Positions 21,384 to 32,378 of a stretch of 64,000 bases of DNA are shown in pieces. The stretch comes from Toxonevra muliebris. Lineage: Eukaryota; Arthropoda; Insecta; Diptera; Pallopteridae. The notes below the pieces were generated by a model. It saw only the letters and a program-made list of their open reading frames with translations, had not been told where the DNA came from and made no database searches. The stretch covers positions 124,001 to 188,000 of the forward strand of contig CAVNUY010000016.1 of assembly GCA_963691655.1 (NCBI GenBank), written 5' to 3'. Position 1 is the stretch's first letter. Each line of letters begins with the position of its first letter. Position numbers and translations under genes: made by a program.

Positions 21384-21455
21384 CCAAGGCCCTTAATACG
21401 GAGGTTTTGGGAGTTTTGACCCCACCTCAGAAATGTGGAAACTTCTAATTTTTAC
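21384..21455 (+). mobile_element. End fragment of the hAT-type element family
   Basis: The words CAAGGCCCTTAATACGGAGG, TTTTGGGAGTTTTGACCCC and AAATGTGGAAACTTCTAATTTTT match the first 75 bp of the copy at 55458, with a decayed terminus. The rest of the element is missing. Confidence 0.6.
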
Positions 21456-21460
21456 CATGT

Positions 21461-21705
21461 TTATATCAACTCGCTTTCAATGTCTGTTCGGTACAAATTT
21501 TGCAATCGATTTTAAACTAACTAGAGACTTGAAATTTTAAATATAGTTTAGAACTGGAAGACAATGCAATATGAGATTTCTAAAATATATATAAATATAA
21601 TAATATTTAAAATATTAGCATCGGAAGTTTTTAAATTTTTTCATATATATAAAAGCATTGCATTCATCGTTGTAAAAATCATTGCTTTAGCGGAAGTAGA
21701 ATATA
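21461..21705 (-). repeat. Dispersed repeat, partner at 16672-16911
   Basis: Inverted counterpart of 16672-16911. It directly follows the hAT fragment and ends with GCTTTAGCGGAAGTAG, the same word as in the Helitron-like copies. Confidence 0.65.
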
Positions 21706-21728
21706 CATGTGTGTACATGCGCACATGC

Positions 21729-23000
21729 AAAGAGGTCGCAATTCGCTCTTGTTGAAATTGGAACAAAGAAATGTAGAAAACAGGAACGAGGTGCAATACC
21801 GATAATGTGAAAGCGACGGTTGTCAACACATCCAGCGAACAAAATGTATGAATGGATCAGTTTGCCGTGTTTAATGCAACAAATATTTAACATTTCTTTT
21901 GACAAATAACATTCAACATTTACAATATTTATATATTCTTTATATCAAGGCCGTAGCCAGAAATTTTTTTCGGGGGGGGGTTTTCAGAAAATATTCATAA
22001 ATAATTTTTATCAAACTGATTTTGAAATACAATAAATTAAATCAATGATGCATTTGATGGACCCTATAAAATTAAAATTTTAGGAAAAATTTTCCGATTT
22101 TTTTGTAATCTTAACCTCAAAAAAATGGCAAAAAGTGACAAAAAAATTCCCAGAATAATCAAATTAAATTTTTTCAAATAAATATTATTCAATTTGCATT
22201 CTAGTGCATTTTTTCCCACTACTGATGATGTACCCAACCTTAAAAAAATTACCAAAAATTGAAGAGGCTAATTATTTTCAAATGATCATCATTGGGAATT
22301 TGAGCCATTATCAATAATAAGGAACCCGGATGAGGTTGGCTTATAATCCCTAAATTCGTGAAGTCACTGCATTGAAAGAGATCATTCTAGTTGTGGTGCT
22401 CTGAGCAATAATGCGTTGAAAAATTAATTTTAAGATGGATTTTGCTAATAAGATGCAGTTTTTGCGAAAGAATTTTTCACGTTGAACACGAGTCTGAGGT
22501 CAAAAACTTCCCATTACGTCACGTTTAAGGAAAAAAATGGGGTTCAATCAAGTCTTATTTTACAAGAATCCGATAATTTTTTCTATTTTTATTAATTTTT
22601 AAACTTTTCAAACTGATTCAGGACGAAACCTTAAATCAAAAACAGTTACTGACCCAGAAAAACTATGAATGCAGGAGGGCTCAGTATCACCTTCTCTTTT
22701 TGAATCCGTAGTCAAACCTCATGTCGAAGAAAACAAATCGGATTTGACCGCATAGTGTAACTAAGATTTCAAATTTATTTTTTATATTTGACTTTTTAGA
22801 AAAACCGATGGAAGTAAAAAATATCGTTAAACAGATTTTATTTTGACTTTTTTTCCATCCATTGGCAATTAATCTCAAAAATTAGAATAAAGTTTCCACA
22901 TTTCGGGGGGGGGGGGGGGGTCAGAACCCCCAAAACCCTCCCCCTAAATACGGCCTTGCTTTATATACAAATATGTAAACGTTTGGTTGCGGTTTTGCAT
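21729..23000 (-). repeat. Inverted-repeat family copy 1, split by an hAT-type insertion
   Basis: Positions 21729-21945 and 22967-23000 together match the reverse complement of 23555-23800: GTCGCAATTCGCTCTTGTTG, GAAAGCGACGGTTGTCAACA, AATAACATTCAACATTTAC, ACAAATATGTAAACGTT. A 1013-bp element sits between the parts. Frames across it are degenerate. Confidence 0.75.
21946..22958 (-). mobile_element. Non-autonomous hAT-type element, complete copy
   Basis: The 1013-bp element has terminal inverted repeats CAAGGCCGTA...TACGGCCTTG followed inward by G/C runs. It is flanked by an 8-bp duplication, CTTTATAT (21938-21945 and 22959-22966). These features fit hAT elements of the Tip100/Zaphod kind, whose ends often read CARGGCCG then a G run. 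The paralogous unfilled site at 23555-23600 has a single CTTTATAT. No transposase ORF is present; the longest frame is 63 codons and is shared with the copy at 55458. An 18-G run lies near 22903-22920. Confidence 0.85.
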
Positions 23001-23554
23001 ATTTCATATAATTACTTTTGAATATTTTTCTACTGATTTCATGAATTGTTATTACTATTTTCCACATTTCACCGAAATATATGTAAATAAGTATATTTAA
23101 GTAAAATGTTGAAATATTTTAGTTGAATATATTTAGATAAAGTGTTGGAACTTTATTTCATTTCTGTTACAAAAAGTAGAATCACAACTAGGTGCAATGT
23201 TAAAACGATTGAAAATGTTAAGTTTGAAATTCTGTAATGGCTTATTTACGTCAACTATCGGGAAAACAACAAAAACACACATCTCTTCTTCTTATTCTTT
23301 GCTTTGGTTTTCTGTTACAGTCAGATTTTAACATGAGGTGCAGTGTTAATTCTTTTGTATATGTTAAATTTAATATACCGCTGCTACGATAACATGTAAA
23401 CAAACAATTTTTGTATTTATTTTACATAAATACATATAAATTCTACAAACATACATGTCGAGGTATAAATGCCGATGGTGTGAAAGCGACGGTTGTCATA
23501 AAAATAAATCTGATTGTAATAATACTTACATCAAATACATAAAATCAAAAAATA
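23001..23554. other. No gene seen
   Basis: AT-rich spacer between the two inverted-repeat copies. The word GATGGTGTGAAAGCGACGGT (near 23472) repeats a piece of the flanking family. Confidence 0.4.
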
Positions 23555-23800
23555 GAACGTTAACGTATTTGTATATAAAGAATATATAAAAAAAACTGTA
23601 AATATTGGATGTTATTTGCCAAAAAAAATGCAAAAGATTTGTTTTATCAAACACCTTCAACTCATCCATTCCAACATTTTGTCCGCTGGATGTGTTGACA
23701 ACCGTCGCTTTCACATCTTCGGTATTGCATTTTGTTGCTGGCTTCTACGTTTCTTTGTTCCTATTTCAACAAGAGCGAATTGCGACCTCTTTACAATCTA
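23555..23800 (+). repeat. Inverted-repeat family copy 2 (unfilled site)
   Basis: Counterpart of 21729-23000 without the hAT insertion. The minus strand reads ATTCTTTATATACAAATACG across the site, with one CTTTATAT. Confidence 0.75.
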
Positions 23801-24043
23801 TCCTCTTTGTCTGCTCATTCAAGGGAACGAAACACAATTGCGTCGTATGACGGTATATATTAGTGATGGGGTTTTCGGTACGATCGTAAAAAACGTGGGT
23901 CGCATGCAATAAATTGACAGATGAATAGTTCACTTCAGCCGCTACCAATTTTACCTCTATCTATAAGCGTCCCACGCTTTCCGTTTTAAATCATGCAAAT
24001 ATTTTCAGACCTACTAAAATTCGCAATTACGTATTTTCAGGAC

Positions 24044-24097
24044 AATCTTTATGGGGTTATGAATCTGTATGGGGTTATAAATCTTTATGGGGCTAGG
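24044..24097 (+). repeat. 18-bp tandem repeat, three units
   Basis: Three head-to-tail units of AATCTTTATGGGGTTATG with one or two changes each. Confidence 0.8.
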
Positions 24098-24179
24098 AGC
24101 AATTATTTTATACTTTTTAGTCAGTTTTAAAAACGTGGTATATTAATTTTTTTTTTTTCATTTAAATTATTTTTATATT

Positions 24180-25612
24180 AATTACCAGGGAATGGTAAAA
24201 AAGTTAAAGCAAAATCTATTGAACGATGTTTAAATATTTTTTTATTCCATCGGTTGCTTTATAAAAAGTCAAATATAAAAAAACAAATTTTAAATCTTAG
24301 TTACACTATGCGTTCAAATCCGATTTGTTTTCATAAAGTTAAACTTCGGATTCAAAAAGAGAATGTGATGCTGAGCAATCCTGCTTTTTTTTTCTAGGTC
24401 AGTAACTGTTTTTGATTTAAAGTTTCGTTCTGAAACAGTTTGAAAAGTTAAAAAAATTAATAAAAAATAGAAAAGATTACCGGATCTTTGTAAAATTAGA
24501 CTAATTTGAAAGATAATAAAAAGCAATATTTTATTATGTAGTATATTTGGAGTTTTCCAGATGGCTTTTTCACCCGAAACTTCTCTGTCATATTTGATCC
24601 CCTATTTTGAATTTTTAAAATCGGACTGCAGATTCGCAACCACTGTCCTTAAAACACTTCGTACCACTACACTTTTCATTATGTTTGGCCGTGGGTGTAA
24701 GTAAGATGAAATCCGTTCCGTTTACATTTTTTCCTGCGCCCGTAGACATAAACACATCCACTGCTTTAAGGGCGCATGCAAACAATTTGGCTTAGTGCTC
24801 ATTTGAAAGGGCCATTAATTTTTGAATTTCGAAGTTTGTAGCATGTCAAGGTTCAGTACTGCAATTTTTCAAAAATGGTCAAAAACGCTATTTTTGGGGG
24901 TTTCAATCTAATTTTTTCTAAAACGAGGCGTGATGGGAAGTTTTTGACCTCAGATTCGTGTTCGGCATGAAAAATTAATTCGCAAACACTAGGAAGCATT
25001 TTAGTCGCCAAACCCATACAGGGCAGTGTTATTGGATCAGCTCCAAAGTTTTAGGAGGCAATCGTAAAATATAATTAATTCTTTAACCCATTATTGCTCA
25101 GAGCACCCCTATTCGGAAGATCTCTTTCAATGCTGAGACTGCACGAATATACATATGCCAACCTCATCTAGGTTCCTCATCGTTGATAATGGCCCGAATT
25201 CCCACTGATAATCATTTTAAAAAAATGAGCCTCTGACTATTTTTGAGTACATCATTAGTAATGGTAAGTCAAAGAGTTATCGAAGTTATGTCCTTCACGA
25301 CAAAAAAAAAAAATGCATTGAAATCCACATTGAATAATATTTATTTGAAAAAATTTAAAATAATTATTCTGTGAATTTTTTTGTCATTTTCTTCCATTTT
25401 TTTTTTTTTTTTTGGGGTTAAGATTAAAAAAACTTGGAAGCAAAAATGTTTCCTAAAGCTTCAAGACATCCAATTTGGTTCTTAATTTGATAGGGTCCAC
25501 CAAATGCATCATCGTATTTAATTTATTGTATTTAAAAATCAGTTATATAAAAATTATTTATGAATATTTTCTTCGAATGAAAACCCCTCCGAAAAAAAAT
25601 CCTACGGCCCTG
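24180..25612 (+). mobile_element. hAT-type element copy, diverged and missing one end
   Basis: It follows the order of the 55458 copy: the 'ccatcggt...aaaagtcaaatataaaaaa' word, TTAGTTACACTATGCG, CAGTAACTGTTTTTGATTTAA, AGTTTTTGACCTCAGA, ATTGCTCAGAGCACC, TAGGGTCCACCAAATGCATC. It ends CTACGGCCCTG (25612). Extra internal sequence makes it longer, and the CAAGGCCGTATTTAGGGG end is absent. It is clearly older than the other two copies. Confidence 0.75.
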
Positions 25613-26370
25613 CCCCTTACCCACTCTTTTGAATGTTATATGAAGCCACTATTCGATATATGACTATATCGGGTAAACAATCGCGAAACCTAACATAGGG
25701 TTTCGGTGAAAAATGTTCCCCATCGAAAAGTAGTTGCGGTCAGCGAAGGCCAAAATTACCTAGGTCCAACTTTTTTTTAAAAAATTAACCCTTAAAAAAC
25801 CAAAAAATTTTTTTGGGAAAAGATAACAAACATTCTTCGGTTGAAATCATTGAAGCTCAAAACCATCTAGGTCCAACTTTTGCCTAGAAATTAATCTTTG
25901 AAAGACAAATTTTTTTCTTTTTGCTACAATGCTTGATAGTGGATTTACTGTTACTGTGAAAAAAGCAACACCGATCCAGATTTCAGTACCCTTACATAAG
26001 AAGTTTAACTTACATATTTTTTTCGGTATGTACCTAATTATCACATAAAAATTTGGCAGGATCAGTGTTGCGATTAACAAATTTATAAAGGTGCCAAAAT
26101 TTGAGACAAAAAGGTGCTTTTCAATACCAAAATGTACCTCACAAAGATTGTGTTGCATGTATCAGTGTATAAAACTACAAATCGCTACATTTATTTTGCT
26201 ATAGACCTAAAAACCCTTTTCCAAAATTGAATTTCTGATGCATTAGGATTAAATTGATTTGGAATAGGAGCTCGTGTGCGTTTCTTGCCATCTGTAGTTA
26301 GTTAGCTCTGTTTAACATTTCGCTATATGTACATATATTTAATTTGCAGGTTGCCAAAGGCATATCTGGT
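25613..26370. other. No gene seen
   Basis: AT-rich. A 103-codon minus frame at 25847-26158 has no recognisable motif. The word AGGTCCAACTTTT occurs twice (25770 and 25870). Confidence 0.4.
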
Positions 26371-27130
26371 TCATGGCTTGTGTGAGAGATAGGGAAGGTC
26401 TAGCCTTGCGAGTTCATCGGCTTTACAATTACCTGAAATGTCACTGTGCCCTGGTACCCAATACAGGTGTACCTTGAACCGTTCTGAACTGTTAAGAGAT
26501 AGTTGGCAGTTACCGACCACCTTAGAAGTGGAAAGTACACTATCAAGTGATTTTATGGTTGCTTGACTATCAATGAAGATGAAAATAACACATGGTGATA
26601 AGGTACTGCACTTTAGCCAGTCAGCAACTTCTTTAATCGCCAAAACCTCTGCCTGAAGTACACTGCAGTGGTTCGGAAGGCCAAAAGATATCTGAATGTC
26701 CAAACTATTTTCGAAGATGCTCCCTCGTTCAGCTTGCAGCCATGAGTAACTAACTGGATGGAATCCATTGGCTGAATCACACTCTCTGCCGATTCCTGTC
26801 TGGTAGAAACACGCGTGATAAACATCAAAAGATGGCTTCGATAGAGTGTGCGCGATATATTTCGTTATCGGCTATCTAGAATGTCCCTAGCTAGAGTGTG
26901 CCCATTTTGAGACCATGTGTAGCCTTATGGCTGCAGCTTTTGCTATATATTTGCCAGCAAGATCAATGGGAAGTAAATAGAGCATGGTATCTAAGGCTTT
27001 GGAAGATTTAGTTCTGAATGTCTTGTTACCAGTAGGCACACCATTCTCTGCACCTTAGCCAATCCCCTGCAGCGGATATCTTTCTCCATCACCATTTTCT
27101 AAGGAATTGGCTAAGACAGTTTTATACTTA
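26371..27130 (-). pseudogene. Non-LTR retrotransposon 3' part: RT tail and RNase H
   Basis: On the minus strand the order is an RT C-terminal segment near 27060 (LAKVQRMVCL), a block like 'MLYLLPIDLAGKYIAKAAAI' in broken frames, then RNase H at 26703-26371. The RNase H keeps IFIDSQATIKSLDS and LYWVPGHSDISGNCKADELA. Stops and frameshifts break the frame between the blocks. RNase H after RT places it with the I/LOA/R1-like clades. Upstream RT and endonuclease are missing, as expected for 5' truncation. The fragment at 14954-15165 is of the same family. Confidence 0.75.
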
Positions 27131-27157
27131 TCCAAGTTGGTCCTATAAAAGGTCCGT

Positions 27158-27337
27158 TGCGTATCATTAAAAGAAACGCACCATTTCAATGTTCAGAGCA
27201 AAAACTAGCCTCCAGTTTATTATGTTAATTAAGCAAGGTAAACAAGAGAGTAGAAATAGAGTGATAAGTAATAGTAATAGATTATATATATATAGGGTAG
27301 TCAGAGTATCGACTATTAATGACAGGGATGCATTACA
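27158..27337 (-). repeat. Possible 3' LTR of the decayed gypsy element
   Basis: On the minus strand a purine tract AAAAGGGAGG directly precedes TGTAATGCATCC, as expected at a 3' LTR start. An AATAAA lies further on and a CA end may be near 27158 (ATACGCA). I found no matching 5' LTR, so the borders are a guess. Confidence 0.35.
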
Positions 27338-27650
27338 CCTCCCTTTTCATTTTAAAAAGAAAGAAGTAAACAAGGGGTACCGTCCTTGTTTAGTTCTTGC
27401 TTTTTTTATAAACTTAAAAATATTTTAAATCTAAAGTATGTTTTTTTTTATTAAACATATTTCAAATTGATCTATAGTAATAACTTATATAATTTATTCT
27501 AAGGCACTTAGATTTATTTATTACAATATCTTTTTTTTTTTTGAAGAATTAAATATTTAGATATATACTGTTTTAGCTTTTCAGTTTTTTTTTTGTTTTT
27601 GTGTGTGAATATAATGGAATTATTTATTTATTTTTTTTTTTTTATTTTTT
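27338..27650. other. AT-rich 3' region of the decayed gypsy element
   Basis: T-rich and A-rich runs between the pol end and the possible LTR; no ORF. Confidence 0.4.
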
Positions 27651-29676
27651 TTATTTTGCTTTACGAATTCTGTTTTTATGAATTGTTTTTTCTTTCTTTG
27701 TTACTTTGTCATAAACGACTACATTACAACCATCGACGCTTTTGACGATGTAAGGACCTTCGTAAATACTTTTGTGTTTATCATATACTGGCACTTTATT
27801 TATGCTACCATCTTTTTTCGGTATGCTAACTACCATTTGTTTTTCTTTAATTTGCTTAGACATTCCGCGGGTTGTCACAGCAAGGATTTATCTATTTGCG
27901 TTTTTCAATTCGTCAATTGAAATTCGCGAGAGTGCATCTGCGGCCACATTATGTGTGCCTTTTATGTATTCTATTGTGAAGTTATACTCTGATAGTTCTA
28001 ACCTGATTCTAGTTAATTTTGAAGAGGGGTCTTTTATGTTAAATAAGTATACTAGAGGTCTATGATCGGACCTGACGGTAAATTGAGTACCATAAACATG
28101 TGGTCTAAATTGTGTAATTGCAAAATGAATAGCTAGAAGCTCCTGTTCAATAGTAGGTTTCTTTTGTTCGGCGTTATTGAAAGATTTTGATGCAAAATAA
28201 ATCGGTAAATCATTTCCATTAAAATTCTGACTTAAAATAGCGCCACATCCAACTTTTGATGCGTCTACTGTTATCAAAAACTTCTTGGTAAAATCCGGGT
28301 ATTGCAAAAGCTGAGGAGATATTAAATATACTTTCAACTCTTCGAAAGCGTTCTGGCATTTGTTATTCCAATCAAAATTAACTTTTTTCCGAGTGATGTA
28401 TGTAATTCAACGGTGCTGCTAATGAAGCAAAGTTTGGAATAAATCTTCTATAATAATTAGCTAAGGCCACAAATCTCTTAACTGCATCTTTATTATTTGG
28501 AATTGGATATTTTTGAATTGTTTTTATTTTTGAATGGTCTGGAAGGAGACCTTTTGAAGTGCACTTGTGACCAAGAAAAATCACTTCAGACCTAAAAAAG
28601 TTACATTTATACGGATTGATTTTTAAATGGAATTTTCTGAAGGTTTCGAAAACACTTTTTAAATTCTTTTAATGATGTTGTTTACTACATCCTATAACAA
28701 TTATGTCATCGACATACAAAAATGCTTGATGTGGCGCAAGACCTGAAAATGCAATTGACATCATGCGCGAAAAAGAATTTGGAGCGATATTTAAATCAAA
28801 CGGTAAGACTTTCCATCGAAATGAACCACTATCTGTACTAAAAGATGTAATATCTCTTGAATCTACGTGAAGAGGTATTTGGTGAAAACCGGAAAATAAG
28901 TCGAGAACTGAAAAATATTTAGCTCGACCAAGGTTGTCTAAAATGTCATCGATACGCGGGAGGGAAAATTTATCTGCTATCAACTTTTTATTTACCGCTC
29001 TATAATCAAAACACATTCTATAAGCCATTTGCCCGTCAATGCTCTTTTTTGGTACTAAAATTAAAGGACTATTGCAATTTGACTGACTAGGCTCTATTAA
29101 ATCATTTTCCAACAATTTTTTGACTTGTGTATTAATTTCCATTTTCTGTGAATGTGGCAGGCGATAGTTTTTGATGTATACCGGTGAAGCATCGTTTACT
29201 CTCAGCTTTTGCTCGTAGAAATTATTTACTGTCATTTTATCATCTTTTAAAGCAAAAATATCAGCGAACGTTTCGCATAAATGCATTAAATTATCTTTTA
29301 CCTCGTTTGGCATATGATTCTCTAATAACTTTTTTAGTTTTTCGATGCGTTTATATTCTGAGTTAACTTCATCAATTGAGTAAACATTGTACTTTTCAAG
29401 ACTTTCCGACCTAATATTAAAATTTTGGATACATTTAAATTCTTCTGTTGTGTTTACTACACGCATAACTGGTGTACTTGAATTGACAATGCATTTACCA
29501 ATAAATACTCCATTGCAAACCTCTTGAGAGTCTATAAAAATTGGTTCCGTACCTTTTTTTAATTTAAAAATTCTAAACACCTCACATCTTGGTGGAATTA
29601 TACAATTTTCGTTACTTGTACCATTTAAGATAGGAATTTTCAACTTATTATTGTAATACCAAAGCGAAATTGCCAT
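27651..29676 (-). pseudogene. Decayed gypsy pol lacking the integrase
   Basis: Minus-strand fragments follow in order. 29676-28669 holds the pre-RT linker and RT, with LPRIDDILDNLG, FSGFHQIPLHV and the active-site motif YVDD. 28584-28378 is the RT thumb (FLGHKCTSKGLLPDHSKI). 28337-27888 is RNase H (TVDASKVGCGAILSQ, SDHRPLVYLF, ADALSR). 27878-27651 is the pol C-terminus (VYDKHKSIYEGPYIV). Frameshifts separate the parts and a TAG interrupts the run just after DELKNANR. The whole integrase core is gone: the linker TTRGMSKQIKEKQ passes directly into the C-terminal tail, which implies an internal deletion. It is a Ty3/gypsy element of the mdg3/micropia-like kind by linker style (tentative). It cannot be autonomous. 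Confidence 0.85.
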
Positions 29677-30819
29677 AATTTCATAATTAATCTTGCATTT
29701 GTGTACTTTTAAAAAGTGTAAAATTTGTTGATCAAGTCGTTAAATTTTTCTTGATCAAATTTTGACATCTAAATTAATTTCCTTTGCTAAACCTGGCAAC
29801 AGGTCATTAAACATTAAACATGATCATTAAATATTTTCCCCTTATTTCCTTTCTTTTCCTTTACATATGTAATAAAACTTAATTTTTAATTATATATATT
29901 TATAGCATTATATATTTTACAAAAGCATTGCTTTTGTTTTTTTTTTTTTTTTTTTTTATAAATGCTTTTATTTCATATTTTGATCCTTAGATATCCATAT
30001 TTAATTTATAGAATATTGTAGGTTGGTTTACAATTTTGTTTCACCACAGTGGGATTTTATTAGCAAAATACTTTAGGTGGTGTGTTGTTAGCGCCCAAGT
30101 CCTGGTAGGACGTACGCCTGTGGCTAAAACAACAGCCTGGTCCCTGTTCCTATGAATAAAAATCCAGTGTTACTGCCCGCCGAAGTACTGATGCTGTTCC
30201 TTTGCCTACCGTAGTTGTGCTCTTCGCTGGAGTTTAGAGAACGAGAAGTTTCAGCGGAGGTGGCGAGTTGTTCCGTGCGGGACGGTGCAGCGTTGATCGC
30301 AGTTCGCTGCCCTATGTGGGAGGGCGATGGTGGAGTCTGATTTATTTCCAAGGCTGGGTTCATTATCATCTGATTCGTGCCGACCACTTTTTCGGCGAAG
30401 CGATACTCATGACCGAAATAAAGTACAAATACTTAAGTGAAAACTCTGGATCTGTATACTTCGGCTTCCTAGGGTTAATCCCTGACTGCCAAACCAATAA
30501 GCACGGGTCGCATGACATCCTGGATCAGGGGAGCTTTTATTTAATAGAGTTTGCTCCCTCCGCCTGATCTGTCTTTGCCAGTTATATATCAGTAATCTGA
30601 TGTGCAACTGTTACCAGCCGCCCCGCGAGGAGCCGATAGACCACACTTCCATCAGTCCACTCATGACATGGATCTAAGTCCGTGTTGGTCCCCTTGAGCG
30701 ACTGACAGCTTGACAGCCTTCTTTTAGTTAATATAAAAAATTTTGAAAACAAATACGCGGTATATTTATGTATGGAACTGTTTTTTGCTTTTACAAAATT
30801 TAAAACATGTGTGTTATAG
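29677..30819. other. Unresolved; possible retroelement leader or LTR remnant at 30060-30720
   Basis: 29677-30059 is AT-rich with a 20-T run and no gene. 30060-30720 is notably GC-richer. On its minus strand lie AATAAAAGCTCCCC and an 87-codon frame starting VVGTNQMIMNPALE, rich in Ser, Thr and Asn. This could be the LTR/leader and start of gag of a gypsy-type element, perhaps the one at 27651-29676, but I see no LTR pair, primer site or capsid motif. Confidence 0.3.
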
Positions 30820-31010
30820 TGCGGACACACGAATTGAAATCATTGAAATTCTAAATTTCAATTTAGGTGGACACACGACAAAAAAAAAAATTTCAAATTC
30901 GTTTTTTGACATATTACATAGTGTTACAAAATTTAGTGAAGTAGAAATACCTGAGAAGTGATACTATTTTTCTTGTAGGTCTTGTCGAGTAAAACAAACA
31001 CCCCCAAAAT
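30820..31010. repeat. Dispersed repeat pieces
   Basis: The word AGGTGGACACACGAC with flanking AAATTTCAA recurs near 745. ATACTATTTTTCTTGTAGGTC and CTTGTCGAGTAAAACAA recur inverted near 44212-44250. No ORF of note is visible; the minus frame 31220-30933 is unrecognised. Confidence 0.5.
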
Positions 31011-31249
31011 CTTGAAGGGATGTAAGTCTAAAGGGTCTAAGTACCAAAAACATTGAACGGATATAACAAAAATTATAAATGAAGCGGCTGCAATTAGTAT
31101 TAGATTTAGACCCCAAGCAAATATTCTCGTATTTTTGTTATTTTTTTTAATAGATACGACATAAAACTCTACAATCATATTAGGCTTGATAAATATGTTC
31201 GAAAAAATATATCTTCTCAAAAAAAAAAAAGTTTGGCGCTTAGACCCTT

Positions 31250-31595
31250 TAAAAATACAACCCTTCTATTGTAGCCATTCTTAGTTAAAATGTTCGTCAT
31301 GTTCATCGTTGAACTGGCCCAGTTTATCTGAGAAGAAGTCTAATTGCGAATGCAGGAAATGAATTCTTATGGACATATTGCAGTCCATTTCACCATAAGC
31401 ATTTAATTTATATTAATTTATTACAATCGTGACATAGTCGTCGCTTCTGTGATTACCAAGCAAATTATCTCACAGCGCAACAAAACTCTTCTATGCACGT
31501 ACTGCAACAAAACTGAGCTTGTTCATAAAGTTTACATTGCTCATAATCTATACATTTATTAGTGTAACCACATTTTTATTCCAGAAGATCCAGAA
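31250..31595 (-). pseudogene. C-terminal part of a repeat-associated protein pseudogene
   Basis: On the minus strand near 31385 one frame reads YGEMDCNMSIRIHFLHSQ and continues LDFFSDKLGQFNDEHDEHF before a stop. This resembles the conserved 'MSxKIHFLHSHLDFFPxN' and 'SDEHGERFHQ' blocks of a widespread, uncharacterised arthropod protein family found in many copies. It continues the pseudogene at 31970-32378, from which a Helitron-like insertion separates it. The catalytic role of the family is unknown to me. Confidence 0.6.
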
Positions 31596-31969
31596 ATGCT
31601 ACACTATCATATTATATATCGATTTAAAGAGCTTGACGAGTAGGTTAGCCAAAAATTAGATTTCAGATTTAAAATCGGTTTAGCCAATTCCAAAATATTA
31701 GCGTCGTTCTCTAAAAATCACTCATTGAACAAAGCATTACATTCATCGTTGTAAAAATCATTGCTTAAGCGGGAGTAAATAACAAATGAAGGAGAGAGAG
31801 AAGACATGGGTAACGGCATGTCTTAGAAGTATCTAACGAATTATCTACATACACAAATAACAAAACAAACACCAAGGAGTAGTTTGATTCTCTTTTGATT
31901 TTTGTTTTTTCATAAAAAGATTTCTTGAACAAAAAAAATAGCCCCAGTTACTGGGGCCTTATCGACTAG
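31596..31969 (+). mobile_element. Helitron-like non-autonomous element, copy 2 (uninterrupted)
   Basis: This is a full copy of the element at 14604-14953 plus 3421-3433. It starts near CTACACTATCATATTA and ends in the hairpin GCCCCAGT-T-ACTGGGGC (31941-31957), then CTTATCGACTAG, followed by T. There are no terminal inverted repeats and no evident target duplication, as expected for Helitrons. It lies inside a pseudogene whose two parts flank it on both sides. It has no coding capacity. Confidence 0.65.
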
Positions 31970-32378
31970 TTTTACGAATTTGAGGTACAATGAAAATATC
32001 TAAAAATTCATCAAAAGCGAGTACGATGAACAAAGTTCTAGGCATGGAAACAAATAATTTAATACTTCCTTTCATTTTAGCGTCAGTTAGCTTTGGGAAC
32101 AACGCTTTAAGATGGCAAAATGGGTCGTCTAATTTTTTAAGAAATTGTTTCATGTAGCCTAACTTTAAATACAGTGGTGGTAGAATAACATCCTCAGCTT
32201 TAACTAATTGGACGTTTAAAACGTTAGTCCGGCCTATTTGATGCGACTCACGAGATCGCCGTATTTTGCGATATGGTTTCTTTATAAAATAGTGTGTAGA
32301 AACATCGCCAAAGTTTAGAAAATGCGAAAAAAGTGAAAAAAATTGTGTTTGCTGCACAAACCGAATCAAGTTTCGCAT
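31970..32378 (-). pseudogene. N-terminal part of a repeat-associated protein pseudogene
   Basis: The minus frame starts at ATG 32378 and reads through blocks typical of the family seen at 31250-31595. These are EDVILPPLYLKLGYMKQF, FCHLKALFPKLTDAKMK and, near the end, FIVPQIRK. The equivalent blocks in the family read 'PPLHIKLGLMKxFVK', 'FPxLSEAKIKEGIF' and 'GPQIR' (from memory). The frame runs three codons into the Helitron-like element and stops at 31959, so the insertion truncated it. A short non-matching stretch between AKMK and FIVPQIRK suggests further decay. Function unknown. Confidence 0.6.

Noticed and set aside
22687..22878. 63-codon frame shared with 55543-55734
   Set aside because: It is shared because both lie in copies of one non-autonomous hAT-type element. 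It has no transposase motif.
24044..24097. CRISPR-like or satellite array
   Set aside because: Three direct 18-bp units without spacers form a small tandem repeat only. No CRISPR is expected in an insect genome.
30124..30387. Gag gene of a retroelement
   Set aside because: Composition and position hint at it, but no capsid or zinc-knuckle motif and no LTR pair was found. Kept only as unresolved.
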